Assembly (NCBI RefSeq): GCF_040869045.1
Contig: NC_090319.1
Location: 268,724,897-268,788,896 of the forward strand
Direction of reading: 5' to 3'
Length of the DNA stretch: 64,000 nucleotides
Source: Eurosta solidaginis
Lineage: Eukaryota; Arthropoda; Insecta; Diptera; Tephritidae
The notes under the pieces were generated by a model that was not told where the DNA came from, made no database searches, and saw nothing but the letters and a program-made list of their open reading frames with translations. Positions within the stretch are counted from its first letter, which is position 1; the number at the start of each line of letters is the position of its first letter. A program made the translations under genes and the position numbers. This document shows positions 10,144-21,958 of the stretch, one piece after another.

Positions 10144-10722
10144 TTTTTATGCCTCTCATGAAAATGAAACGGTATATTAATTTCGTCACGAAACCCAAAA
10201 TTGTAAGTCCTTAAAGGAAAATAGATAGACCCACGATTAGGTATACCGAAATAATCAGGATCAAGAGCTGAGTTGATTTAGCCATGTCCGTCTGTCTGTT
10301 TGTATGCAAACTAGTCCCTCAATTTTTGAGATATCATGATAAAATTTGGTGAGCGGGTGTATTTGTGTGTCCGATTAGACATTTGTCGGAACCGACCGGA
10401 ACGGACCACTATAGCATATATCCTCCATACAGCCGATTTTTCAGAAAAAGAGGATTTTTGTCATATCTTCCTCAATTTAACAGCTCAAACTTCACCATAT
10501 ACTTTCGTATATTGCACATATTGTTGTCTTAAAAATTTATGATATCCCCCCAACCCCCACAACCTATTGTTCAGATAAGAAACTTTTCGTAATTACTGCA
10601 CTATTTTAAGAGCTAGAGGCTTCAAATTTCAACGAGTATTTACGTATATAGCATATATTGTTGTCTGAAAAAATCATAAAGATCGGTGGTATATATAGTA
10701 TATATATGGTGGTATATATAGT
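10144..10722 (+). mobile_element. DINE-1-like element, family D type, 5' part
   Basis: Starts TTTTTATGCCTCTCATGAAA and GGTATATTAATTTCG. This matches the start of the full family D element read from 62030 on the minus strand (ATTTTTATACCTTTCATGAA .. GGTATATTAACTTTG). Shared core: AGCTGAGTTGATTTAGCCAT, GTCCGTCTGTCTGT and CAAACTAGTCCCTCAATTTT. The 3' end with its hairpin is missing; the element runs into TATATAG repeats and the first Helitron unit. Confidence 0.65.
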
Positions 10723-10879
10723 ATACTAGCCTTTACCCGCAGCCCCGTCCGCAAGGAGAAATTGAAATATATGGGCTATTCATGTTAGCCTGCTTATCAA
10801 GTTATCTGTTTAAAATTTTGTTTCTGGGTAATGCATTTTATATTTGTAATTGAGTAAAAAAAGAACTAAATGAGCTGAT

Positions 10880-13800
10880 AACCTGATAGGATCCCCAAAA
10901 GATACCGAAATTATCCATAAAAAGCCACGAAATGACCCCGACACTATCACGGACGGATCCCTAAAACCATCCAGAAATGCCCTCGAAGGGTCTTCAAAAG
11001 TTCCCGGAATAGACCCAAAAAACCCGAAATGACAACGACACGATTCTAGAGTTATCCAGAGAACAACACAGAAATAATACCTGAAGGGTACCAAAATGAT
11101 CCCGTAATAGTCCCAAAAAAGTTCCGAAATGACCCTGACGGGCTCCCCGACGGATCTCAAAAACCATCCAGAAAATACCCAGGAAGGGTTCCTAAATTAT
11201 CCCGACATATTCCAGAAAAAGTTCCGAAATGACCCCGAAGGGATCCACGACGTATCGCGAAAACCATACAGAAATGATTCCGGAAGGGTCCCAAAATAAT
11301 TCCAAAATAGTCCGGAAATGACCCCGATGGGATCCCGCACGGATCCAGAAATGATTGCGGAAGGGTCCCAAAACTATCCCGAAAAAGTAAAAACATATTT
11401 CGAAATTGCTCCTACGGCATCCCGGAAGGATCCAGAAATGACCTCGGAAAGGTCCCCAAATTACCCTGATGGATCCGGCAAACCATCAAGAATTTATGCC
11501 GGAAGGGTCCCCAAATGATCCCGAAATAATACAGAAAAAGTTATGAAATGACCCCTAAAGGTCTCCAAATGATCCCGAAAAAGTCCGGAAATTTCCCTGA
11601 TGGGTTTCCGTACAGATCCCGAAATCCATCCAGAAGTGATGCCGGAAGGGCCCCCAAATGATCCCGTATTAGCCCTGAAAAAGTTCCGAAATGACCCTGA
11701 CGGGATCTCGAACGGATCCCTAACTGACCCTAACGGGATCACGGACAGATCCCGAAATCCATCCAGGAATGATCTTGGAAGGGTCCCAAAATGATCCTGA
11801 AACAGTCTAGGCAAAGTCCAGAAATTACCCTAACGGGATCTCGGACGGATCCTGAAAACCATGCTTAAATGATCCCGAAAAAGTCCCGAAATGAACCTGA
11901 CGGTATTCCGTACGGATCCCGAAAACCATGCAGAAATGATGCCGGTACCTACCCCAATTTATTCGGAAATAGGCCCGAAATGACCCCGACGGGATCCCGG
12001 ACGGACCTCGAAAACCAACCAGAAATGATGCCGGTGGGTACCCCAAATGATCCCGAAATAACCGCGTCGGGATCCCGAACGGATCCCTAAAACTATCCAG
12101 AAATGATGCCAGAAAGGTCCCCAAATAAACTCCTAATATTCCCGAACTGACGCTGACGGAATCCCGGAAGGAACCCGAAAACCATCCAGAAATGATGCCG
12201 AAAAGGTCCCCAAATGATCCCGTATTAGTCGCGAAAAATTCCCGATATGACCTTGACGGGATTCCGGACGGATACCCAAAACCATCTAGAAATGATGCCG
12301 GAAGGTACCCCAAATGATTCCGAAAAAGCCCTGAAATGACAACGACGGGATCCCGGACGGATCCAGAAAACCATGCAGAAATTATGCCGGAAGGGACCCC
12401 AAATGACCCGGAAAAGTTCCGAAATGACCCCGATCAGATCCCAGACGGATCCCGAAAACCAGCCAGAAATGATGCCGGTAGGTACCCCAAATGATCCCGA
12501 AATAGTCCCGAAATGACCCCGTTGGTATCACGGACGGATCCCGAAAAAGTCCTGAAATGACCCCGACGGGATCCCAGACGAATTGCGAAACCCATCCAGA
12601 AATGATTCCGGTGGATACCCAATATGATACCGAAATAATCCTGAAATGACCCTGAAGGGATCCCGGCAGGATCCCGAAAACCATTCAGAAATGATGGCGA
12701 AAGGGTTCCTAAATGATCCCCAAATAGTCCCGAAATGACCCTGTCGGGATCACGGACGGACCCGAAAAAGTCCTGAAATGACCCCTACGCGATCCCAGAC
12801 GAAACCATCCAGAAATGATACCAGTGGATACCCCAAAATGATCCCGAAATAGTCCCGAAATGACCCTGAAGGGATCCCGGAAGGATCCCGAAAACCATCC
12901 AGAAATGATGGCGAAAGGGTTCCCAAATGGTCCCGTATTAGTCGCGAAAAAGTCCCGAAATGACCCCGACGGGATCCCGGACGGGTCCCGAAAACCATCT
13001 GGAAATGATGCCGGAAGGTACCCCAAATGATATCGAAAAAGTCCAGAAATGACCCCGACGGGATCCCGGACGAATCCCGAAAACCATCCAGAAATGATGC
13101 CAAAAGGGGCCCCAAATGATCCCGAAAATGTCCCGAAATGACCCCAATGGGATCCCGAACGGATACCGAAAACCGTCCAGAAATGATGCCGGAAAGGTCA
13201 TCAAAGAATCACCTAATTGTCTCGAAATGACTCCGACGGGATCCTGGACTGATCCCGTAAACCATCCAGAAATGATGCCGAATGGGTCCCCAAATGATCC
13301 TGTATTAGTCGAGAAAAAGTTCCGAAATGACCCCGACGGGATCCCGGACGGATCCCGAAAACCATCTAGAAATGATGCCGGAAGGTACCCCAAATTTTGC
13401 CGAAATAGTCCCGAAATGACATCGGCGGGATCCCGGACGGATCCCGAAAACCATCCAGAAATGATGCCGGAAGAGACCCCAAATGATCCCGCAAAAGTTC
13501 CAAAATGACCCCGACAGGATCCCGGACGGATCCCAAATACCATCCAGAAATGATGCCGGAAGGGACCCCAAATGGTACCGAAAAGATCCCGAAATGACTC
13601 CGACTTATATCCCGGACTTATACCGAAAACCATCCAGAAATAGTGCCAGTAGGTACCGCAAATTATCCCGAAATAGTCCCTGACGGGATCGCGGACGGAT
13701 GCCGAAAACCATCCAGAAATAATGCCGAAAGGGTCCGCAAATGGTCCCGTATTCGTCGAGAAAAAGTCCCAAAATGACCCCGACGGGATCCCGGACGGAT

Positions 13801-14290
13801 CTCGAAAACCATCCAGAAATGATGTCGCAAGATACCCCTAATGATCCGAAATAGCCCAGAAATGACCCCGACGGGATTTCCGACGGATCCCGAAAACCAT
13901 CCAGAAATGATGGCGGAAGGGACCCAAAATGACCCCGAAAAAGTCCCGTAATGATCCCGGAAACCATCAAGTATTTATCTCTCAAAGGTACGCAAATGAT
14001 CCCGAAAATACCCGAAGGGATGCCGAACGGATCCCGAAACCCATCCCGAAATGATGCCCGAAAGGTCCCTAAATGATTGCGAAATAGTGCCAAAATGATT
14101 CCGGAATAGTCCCGAAAATATCCCAAAATAACCCCAACTGCATCCCGGACGGATCCCGAAAACTATACAGAAATGATCCCGGAAGGGTCCCAAAATAATC
14201 CCGAAATAGTACCGAAAAAGTCCCGAAATTACCCCGGCGGTATCCCGAAAATCATCCAAAAATGATCCCGGAAGGGTCTCGATATGACCC
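10880..14290. repeat. ~89-bp satellite array, unit 1 (about 38 monomers)
   Basis: Monomer core phrases in order: CCGAAATGACCCCGACGGGA, TCCCGGACGGATCCCGAAAA, CCATCCAGAAATGATGCCGG, AAGGGTCCCCAAATGATCCC, GAAAAAGTC. CCGAAATGAC recurs at 13322 and 13411, 89 bp apart. Monomers vary by roughly 10-25 per cent and some are shortened. Several frames stay open because the monomer has few stops; these frames are shadows of the repeat. Confidence 0.93.
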
Positions 14291-15041
14291 CAACGGGAAT
14301 ACAATTAAGGCGAAGCTAATTGTAGAACCATTTTAATAAGGCACCAGGCGCGTTGGAGCGAATGAAGAGTTACAAAGAAACATACAGGTAAAGCTAATAA
14401 AAACAATTGAAGGAGGGCGGATGGCGGGAGGAGAACTACCGCTGCTCGTTTTTCCAAAATTGTTTAGATCTCGATCTGTATGTGCCAGATACCAAAAAAT
14501 ATTGATTTAGAAGAAAATTTATATTGAGTTATAACAATTTATAGATTTTTACACCAGAGGAGGAGAGAAGGGGGGAGAGGGGATGAAGGGTGTCACAGCT
14601 CACTTTGTAAGCCCTCGACTTATTTGACCCGTTGAGTCTGTGATATTGGTGAAGGCCAGTCAGTGTACGTAAAGTTATAATGTGTACAAATTATTAAAAA
14701 GTAATTATTCGAAGGGGTCGTGGGACGCCCACCCCTCTTTCCATGTTCGAAAAAAATTTCGCTAGTAGACTACTGTCTGTGTCCCAAATTTCATCAAAAT
14801 CCGCGTAGCCATTCTGGCGTGATTCAGTCGCAAAGACGAAAAAATGTAATAATTAAATTATAACTGTTTCTAGGGGGCGGAGACCACGCCACTTTTGAAA
14901 AATATATAGCTAGTAGATCCTTCTAGACTATTTGCTATATGTGTGCAAAATTTCATCCAAATCGGTCCAGCCGTTCTTGCGTGATTAAGTCACAAAGACA
15001 AACGTCTGGACAAACATCCAAACTTTGCCATTTATAATATA
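14291..15041. repeat. Unit 1 tail with two related ~170-bp blocks
   Basis: GC-poor sequence conserved in units 1-3 (14291, 16816, 21066). Two blocks resemble each other: GCTAGTAGACTACTG .. CAAATTTCATCAAAATCCG .. TGATTCAGTCGCAAAGACGA, and GCTAGTAGATCCTTC .. AAATTTCATCCAAATCGGTC .. TGATTAAGTCACAAAGACAA. The phrase TTTCATCCAAATCGGTCCAG is a common flank of fly mobile elements. Confidence 0.75.
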
Positions 15042-17568
15042 CTAGCCTTTACCCGCGGCGACGTCCGCAAGGAGAAAATGAGATATATGGGCTATTCACG
15101 TTATCTGCTTAAAAATTTGTTTCTGTCTAATGCATTTTATTTTTGTAATCGAGTAAAAAAAAAGAACTAAATGAGCTGATAACCTGATAGGATCCCCAAG
15201 TGATCCCGAAATTACCCTGAAAAAGCCACGAAATGACAGGAAATTTGACATGAAAAAGTCCGGAAATTTCCCTGATGGGTTTCCGTACAGATCCCGAAAT
15301 CCATCCAGAAGTGAAGCCGGAAGGGCCCCCAAATGATCCCGTATTAGCCCTGAAAAAGTTCCGAAATTACCCTGACGGGATCTCGAACGGATCCCTAACT
15401 GACCCTAACGGGATTACGGACAGATCCCGAAATCCATCCAGGAATGATCTTGGAAGGGTCCCAAAATGATCCTGAAACAGTATAGGCAAAGTCCAGAAAT
15501 TACCCTGACGGGATCTCGGACCGATCCTGAAAACCATGCTTAAATGATCCCGAAAAAGTCCCGAAATGAACCTTAAGGTATCCCGTACGGATCCCGAAAA
15601 CCATGCAGAAATGATGCCGGTACCTACCCCAATTTATTCCGAAATAGGCCCGAAATGACCCCGACGGGATCCCGAACGGACCCCGAAAACCATCCAGAAA
15701 TTATGCCGGAAAGGTCCTCAAAGAATCACCTAATAGTCTCGAAATGACTCCGACGGGATCCTGGACGGATCCCGTAAACCATCCAGAAATGATGGCGAAA
15801 GGGTCCCCAAATGATCCTGTATTAGTCGAGAAAAAGTTCCGAAATGACCCCGACGGGATCCCGGACGGATCCCGAAAACCATCTAGAAATGATGCCGGAA
15901 GGTACCCCAAATTTTGCCGAAATAGTCCCGAAATGACATCGACGGGATCCCGGATGGATCCCGAAAACCATCCAGAAATGATGCCGGGAGAGACCCCAAA
16001 TGATCCCGCAAAAGTTCCAAAATGACCCCGACAGGATCCCGGACGGATCCCAAATACCATCCAGAAATGATGCCGGAAGGGACCCCAAATGGTACCGAAA
16101 AGATCCCGAAATGACTCCGACGGGATCCCGGACTTATACCGAAAACCATCCAGAAATAGTGCCAGTAGGTACCCCAAATTATCCCGAAATAGTCCCTGAC
16201 GGGATCGCGGACGGATGCCGCAAACCATCCAGACATAATGCCGAAAGGGTCCGCAAATGGTCCCGTATTCGTCGAGAAAAAGTCCCAAAATGACCCCGAC
16301 GGGATCCCGGACGGATCTCGAAAACCATCCAGAAATGATGTCGCAAGATACCCCTAATGATCCGAAATAGCCCAGAAATGACCCCGACGGGATTCCCGAC
16401 GGATCCCGAAAACCATCCAGAAATGATGGCGGAAGGGACCCAAAATGACCCCGAAAAAGTCCCGTAATGATCCCGGAAACCATCAAGTATTTATCTCTCA
16501 AAGGTACGCAAATGATCCCGAAAATACCCCGACGGGATGCCGAACGGATCCCGAAACCCATCCAGAAATGATGCCCGAAAGGTCCCTAAATGATTGCGAA
16601 ATTGTCCCAAAATGATTCCGGAATAGTCCCGAAAATATCCCAAAATAACCCCGACTGCATCCCGGACGGATCCCGAAAACTATACAGAAATAATCCCGGA
16701 AGGGTCCCAAAATAATCCCGAAATAGTACGGAAAAAGTCCCGAAATTACCCCGGCGGGATGCCGAAAATCATCCAAAAATGATCCCGGAAGGCTCTCGAT
16801 ATGACCCCAACGGGAATACAAATAAGGCGAAGCTAATTGCAGAACCATTTTAATAAGGCACCAGGCGCGTTGGAGCGAATGAAGAGTTACAAAGAAACAT
16901 ACAGGTAAAGCTAATAAAAACAATTGAAGGAGGGCGGATGGAGGGAGGAGAAGTACCGCTGCTCGTTTTTCCAAAATTATTTAGATCTCGATCTGTATGT
17001 GCCAGATACCAAAAAATATTGATTTAGGAGAAAATTTATATTGAGTTATAACAATTTATAGATTTTTACACCAGGGGAGGAGAGAAGGGGGGGGGGAGGG
17101 GACGGAGGGTGTCACAGCTCACTTTGTAAGCCCTCAACTTATTTGACCCGTTGAGTCTGTGATATTGGTGAAGGCCAGTCAGTGTACGTAAAGTTATAAT
17201 GTGTAAAAATTATTAAAAAGTAATTATTCGAAGGGATCGTGGGACGCCCACCCCTCTTTCCATGTTCGAAAAAAATTTCGCTAGTAGACTACTGTCTGTG
17301 TCCCAAATTTCATCAAAATCCGCGTAGCCATTCTGGCGTGATTCAGTCGCAAAGACGAAAAAATGTAATAATTAAATTATAACTGTTTCTAGGGGGCGGG
17401 GACCACGCCCCTTTTGAAAAATATATAGCTAGTAGATCCTTCTAGACTATTTGCTATATGTGTGCAAAATTTCATCCAAATCGGTCCAGCCGTTCTTGCG
17501 TGATTGAGTCACAAAAACAAACGTCTGGACAAACATCCAAATGTCCAAACTTTGCCATTTATAATATA
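15042..17568 (-). mobile_element. Helitron-like unit 2 (shortened relative of unit 1)
   Basis: Same CTAG header at 15042 and same tail. The satellite (about 15185-16815) follows unit 1 almost base for base in two stretches, about 11580-11990 against 15255-15670 and about 13185-14330 against 15700-16850. The intervening ~1.2 kb of unit 1 is absent. Unit 2 is thus a recent copy of unit 1 that lost monomers, or the reverse. Confidence 0.65.
15185..16815. repeat. ~89-bp satellite array, unit 2 (about 18 monomers)
   Basis: Same monomer as unit 1. The longest stop-free reading frame in the window (286 codons, minus, 15701-16561) lies here. It repeats Gly/Ser/Phe/Arg strings at the monomer length, so it is a by-product of the repeat. 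Confidence 0.92.
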
Positions 17569-20500
17569 CTAGCCTTTACCCGCGGCCCCGTCCGCAAGGA
17601 GAAATTTAAATATATGGGCTATTCGCGTTAGCCTGCTTATTATCTGTTTAAAATTTTGTTTTCTGTCTAATGCATTTTATTTTTGTAATTGAGTAAAATA
17701 AAGAACTAAATGAGCTGATAACCTGATAGGATCCCAAATGACCCCAAAATTATCCAGAAAAAGCTACGAAATGACCCCCACGCTATCGCGGACGGATCCC
17801 GAAAACCAGCTAGAAATGGCCCGAAAGGGTCTCCAAAAGTTCCCCGAATAGTCCCAAAAAACCCGAAATGACAGCGACAAGATTCTAGACGTATCCAGAG
17901 AACCACACAGAAATTATCCCTGAAGGTGTTCCAAAATGATCCCGAAAAGGTTCCGAAATGACCCTGACGGACTCCCGGGCGGATCTCAAAAATCATCCAG
18001 AAAATATCCAGGAAGGGTCCCTAAATTATCCCGACATATTCCAGAAAAAGTTCCGAAATGGCTCCGAGGGGATCCACGACGGATCGCGAAAACCATACAG
18101 AAATGATTCCGTAAGGATCCCAAAATGATCCCGAAATAGTCCGGAAATGACCCAGATGGGATCCCGCACAGATCCAGAAATGATCCCGGAAGGGTGCAAA
18201 CACTATCCCGGAAAAGTAACAAAAAATTCCGAAATGGTTCCTACGGCATCCCGGACGGATCCAGAAATGATCTCGGAAAATGATCCCAAATGGACCCGAA
18301 ATTACCCTGATGGATCCGGCAAACCATCAAGAAATTATGCCGAAAGGGTCTCAAAATGATCCCAAAATAATACAGAAAAAGTCACGAAACGACCCCTAGA
18401 GGATCCCCAAATGATCCCGTATTAGCCCCAAAAAGGTCCCAAAATAACCCCGACGGGATCCCGGACAAATCCCGAAAACCATCCAGAAATGATGCCGGAA
18501 GGGATCCCAAATGGTTCCGAAAAAGTCCCGCATTGATTCCGACGGGATCCCGAACGGATACCGAAAATCATCCAGAAGTGATGCCGGAAAGGTCCTCAAA
18601 TGATCACCTAATAGTCCCGAAATGACACTTAAGGGGTCATGGACGGATCCCATAAACCATCCAGAAATGATCCCGATATAGTGCCGAAGAAGTCCCGAAA
18701 TGACCCTGACGGTATCTCGAACGCATCCCTAAATGACCCTGACGGATCTTGGGAGGGACCCCAAATGATCCCGAAAAAGTCCCGCAATGATTCCGACGGG
18801 ATTCTGATCGGATACCGAAAACCATCCAGAAGTGATTCCGGAAAGGTCCTCAAATGATCACCTAATACCAAAATGACCCTGACGGCATCCCGGATAGATC
18901 CCGAAATCCATCCAGAAATGATCTTGGGAAGGTCCCAAAATGATCCCGAAATAGTCTCGGAAAAGTTCAGAAATTACCCTGACGGGTTCCCGAACGAATC
19001 CTGAAAGCCATCTCTAAATGATCCCGAAAAAGTCCCGAAATGACCCTGACGGGACCCCGAAAGGATCCCGAAAACTATCCAGAAATGATGCCGGTCCTCA
19101 AATGATCTCCTAATAGTTCCGAAAAGACCCTGACGGGATCCCGAACGGATCCCGACATCTATATAGAAATGATGCCGAAAGGGCCCGGAAATGATCCCGT
19201 ATTAGTCGAGAAAAAGTCCCGTAATGACCCCGACGGGATGAGGACGAATCCCAAAAACCATCCAGAAATGATGCCCAAACAGTTCCGCAATTATTCCGAC
19301 GGGATCCTGAACGGATACCGAAAACCATCCAGAAGTGATGCCGGAAAGGTCCTCAAATGATCACCTAATAGTCCCAAAATGACCCTGACGGCATCCCGGA
19401 TAGATCCCGAAATCCACCCAGAAATGATCTTGGGAGGGTCCCAAAATTATCCCGAAATAGTCTCGGAAAAGTCCAGAAATTACCCTGACGGGATCCCGGA
19501 CGAATCCTGAAAACCAATCTTAAATGATGCCGAAAAAGTCCCGAAATGACCCTGATGGGACTCGGAAAGGATCCCGAAAACTATCCAGAAATGATGCCGG
19601 AAAGGTCCTCAAATGATCTCCCAATAGTTCCGAAAAGACCCTGGCGGGATCCCGAACGGATCCCGACAACTATCCAGAGATGATACCGAAAGGGCCCGCA
19701 AATGATCCCGTATTAGTCGAGAAAAAGTCTCGAAATGACCCCAACGGGATGCCGGACGAATCCCAAAAACCATCCAGAAATTATGTCGGAAGGGACCCCA
19801 GTGATCCCGAAAAAGTCCCGCAATTATTCCGACGGGATCCTGAACGGATACCGAAAACCATCCAGAAGTGATGCCGGAAAGGTCCTCAAATGATCACCTA
19901 ATAGTCCCAAAATGACCCTGACGGCATCCCGGACAAATCCCGAAATCCATCCAGAAATGAGCTTGGGAAGGTCCCAAAATGATCTCGAAATAGTCTCGGA
20001 AAAGTCCAGAAATTACCCTGACGAGTTCCCGGACAAATCCTGAAAGCCATCCTTAAATGATCCCGAGAAAGCCCCGAAATGACCCTGACGGGATCCCGAA
20101 AGGATTCCGTAAACTATCCAGAAATGATGGCGGAAAGGTCCCCAAATGATCCCCTAATAGTCCCGAAATGACCGTGACGGGATCCCGAACGGATCCCGAC
20201 AACTATCCAGAAATGATGCCGAAAGGGTCCGCAAATGATCCCGTATTAGTCGAGAAAAAGTCCCGAAATGACCCCGACGGGATCCCGGACGAATCCCAAA
20301 AACCATCCAGAAATGATGCCGGTAGGTATCCCAAATTATCCCGAAATAATCCCGAAATGACCTCGTCGGCATCCCGGACGGATACCGAAAATTATCCAGA
20401 ATGATGCCGGAAAGGTTCACAAATGATCCCCTAATAGTCCCGAAATTACCCTGATGGGATCCCGGACGGATCCGAAAACCATCCAGAAATGATGCCGAAA

Positions 20501-21845
20501 GGGTTCCCAAATGATCCCGTATTAGTCGCGAAAAAGTCCCGAAATGACCCCGACGGCATCCCGGACGGATCCCGAAACCATCCATAAATGATGCCGGAAG
20601 AGCCCCAAATGATCCCGAAAAAGTCCCCAAATGAACCCGACGAGATCCCGGACGGATCCCGAAAACCATCCAGAAATTATGCCGAATGATCCCGTATTAG
20701 ACGCGAAAAAGTCCCGAAATGACCCCGACGGGATGCCGGACGAATCCCGAGAACCATCCAGAAATGATGCCTAAAGGAACCCAAAATAACCCCGAAAAAG
20801 TCCCGTAATGATCCCGGAAACCATCAAGAATTTATCTCTCGAAGGTACGCAAATGACCGAAAGTACCCCGACGGGATCCCGGACGGATCCCAAAAACCAT
20901 CCAGAAATGATGCCGGAAGGGTCCCCAAATGATCGCGAAATAGTCCCGAAATGATTCCGGAATAGTCGCGAAAAAGTCCCGAAATTACCCCGGCGTAATC
21001 CCGGACCGATCCCGAAAACCATCCAGAAATGATTCCGGAAGGGTCTCGACATGACCCTTACGGGATTACAAATAAGGTGAAGCTAATTATACAACCATGT
21101 TAATAAGGCAGCAGGCGCATTGGAGCGAATAAAAAGTTACATAGAAACATACAGGTAAAGCTAATAAAAGTGTGCTAATAAAAACAATTGATGGAGGGCG
21201 GATGGCGGGAGTAGAGGAGAGGACCACTGATCGTTCCTCCAAAATTGTCTAGATCTCGTTCTGTATGTACCAGATACCAAAAACTATTGAGTTAGGAGAA
21301 AATTTATATTGAGTTATAACAATTTATAGATTTTACAACAGAGGGGGAAATAAAGGGGGGCGGACGGAGGGTGTCACTGCGTACTTTGTAAGCCCTCGAC
21401 TTATTTGACCCCTTGAGTCTGTGATATTGGTGAAGGCCAGTATACGTAAAGTTATAATGTGTAAAAATTATTAAAAAATAATTACTCGAAGGGGTCCTGG
21501 GACCCCCACCCCTCTTTCCATGTTCGAAAAAAATTTCGCTAGTAGACTACTGTCTGTGTCCCAAATTTCATCAAAATCCGTGTAGCCATTCTGACGTGAT
21601 TCAGTCGCAAAGACGAAAAAATATGATAATTAAATTATAACTGTTCCTAGGGGGCGGAGACCACGCCACTTTTGAAAAATATATAGCTAGTAGATCCTTC
21701 TAGACTATTGGCTATATGTGTGCAAAATTTCATCCAAATCGGTCTAGCCGTTCTTGCGTGATTGAGTCACAAAGACAAACGTCAGGACAAACATCCAAAC
21801 ATCCAAACTTTGCCATTTATAATATATATTAGATTAGATATTAGA
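17569..21845 (-). mobile_element. Helitron-like unit 3
   Basis: CTAG header at 17569, satellite about 17725-21065, tail to 21845. Its far end is GA at 21844-21845, which on the minus strand is a proper Helitron 5' TC (TCTAATATC...). It abuts the CTAG of unit 4 without a spare base. This is the cleanest evidence in the cluster for head-to-tail rolling-circle insertion. Confidence 0.65.
17725..21065. repeat. ~89-bp satellite array, unit 3, with ~533-bp higher-order repeats
   Basis: About 37 monomers. A marker variant, CCTCAAATGATCACCTAATA, recurs at 18848, 19351 and 19884 (spacing 503 and 533). With five monomers between markers, the array has a six-monomer higher-order period of about 533 bp. 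Confidence 0.88.
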
Positions 21846-21958
21846 CTAGCTTTTACCCGCGGCCCCGTCCGCAAGGAGAAATTTAAATATATGGGCTATA
21901 CGCGTTAGCCTGCTTATCAAGTTATCTGTTTAAAATTTTGTTTTCTGTCTAATGCATT

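Larger units (their letters stand above)
10726..15041 (-). mobile_element. Helitron-like unit 1 with internal ~89-bp satellite
   Basis: Plus-strand left edge is CTAGCCTTTACCCGC followed by GGC..GTCCGC. Read on the minus strand this is a hairpin (GCGG..CCGC), a short spacer, then CTAG before T, as at Helitron 3' ends. The unique header includes GAACTAAATGAGCTGATAAC. An ~89-bp satellite array occupies about 10880-14290. The 750-bp tail ends CAAACTTTGCCATTTATAAT, directly followed by unit 2. The minus-strand 5' end reads TATATTATAAATGG rather than a clean TC, so the Helitron assignment rests mainly on the CTAG/hairpin end and the tandem layout. Confidence 0.6.

Noticed and set aside
10880..14290. 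CRISPR-like regular repeats
   Set aside because: Repeats are directly adjacent without unique spacers, diverge gradually, and the genome is eukaryotic.
15701..16561. 286-codon open frame on the minus strand (and many similar frames between 10810 and 25330)
   Set aside because: These follow the ~89-bp satellite: the peptide repeats at monomer length, several frames are open at once on both strands, and no codon-like conservation or domain is visible.
10726..17568. Considered as RTE-type retroelements because of the ...CATTTATAATAT end
   Set aside because: Four copies in the same orientation joined end to end, with CTAG plus hairpin at one side and one TC end, fit rolling-circle elements better. 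I keep moderate confidence because two junctions lack a clean TC.
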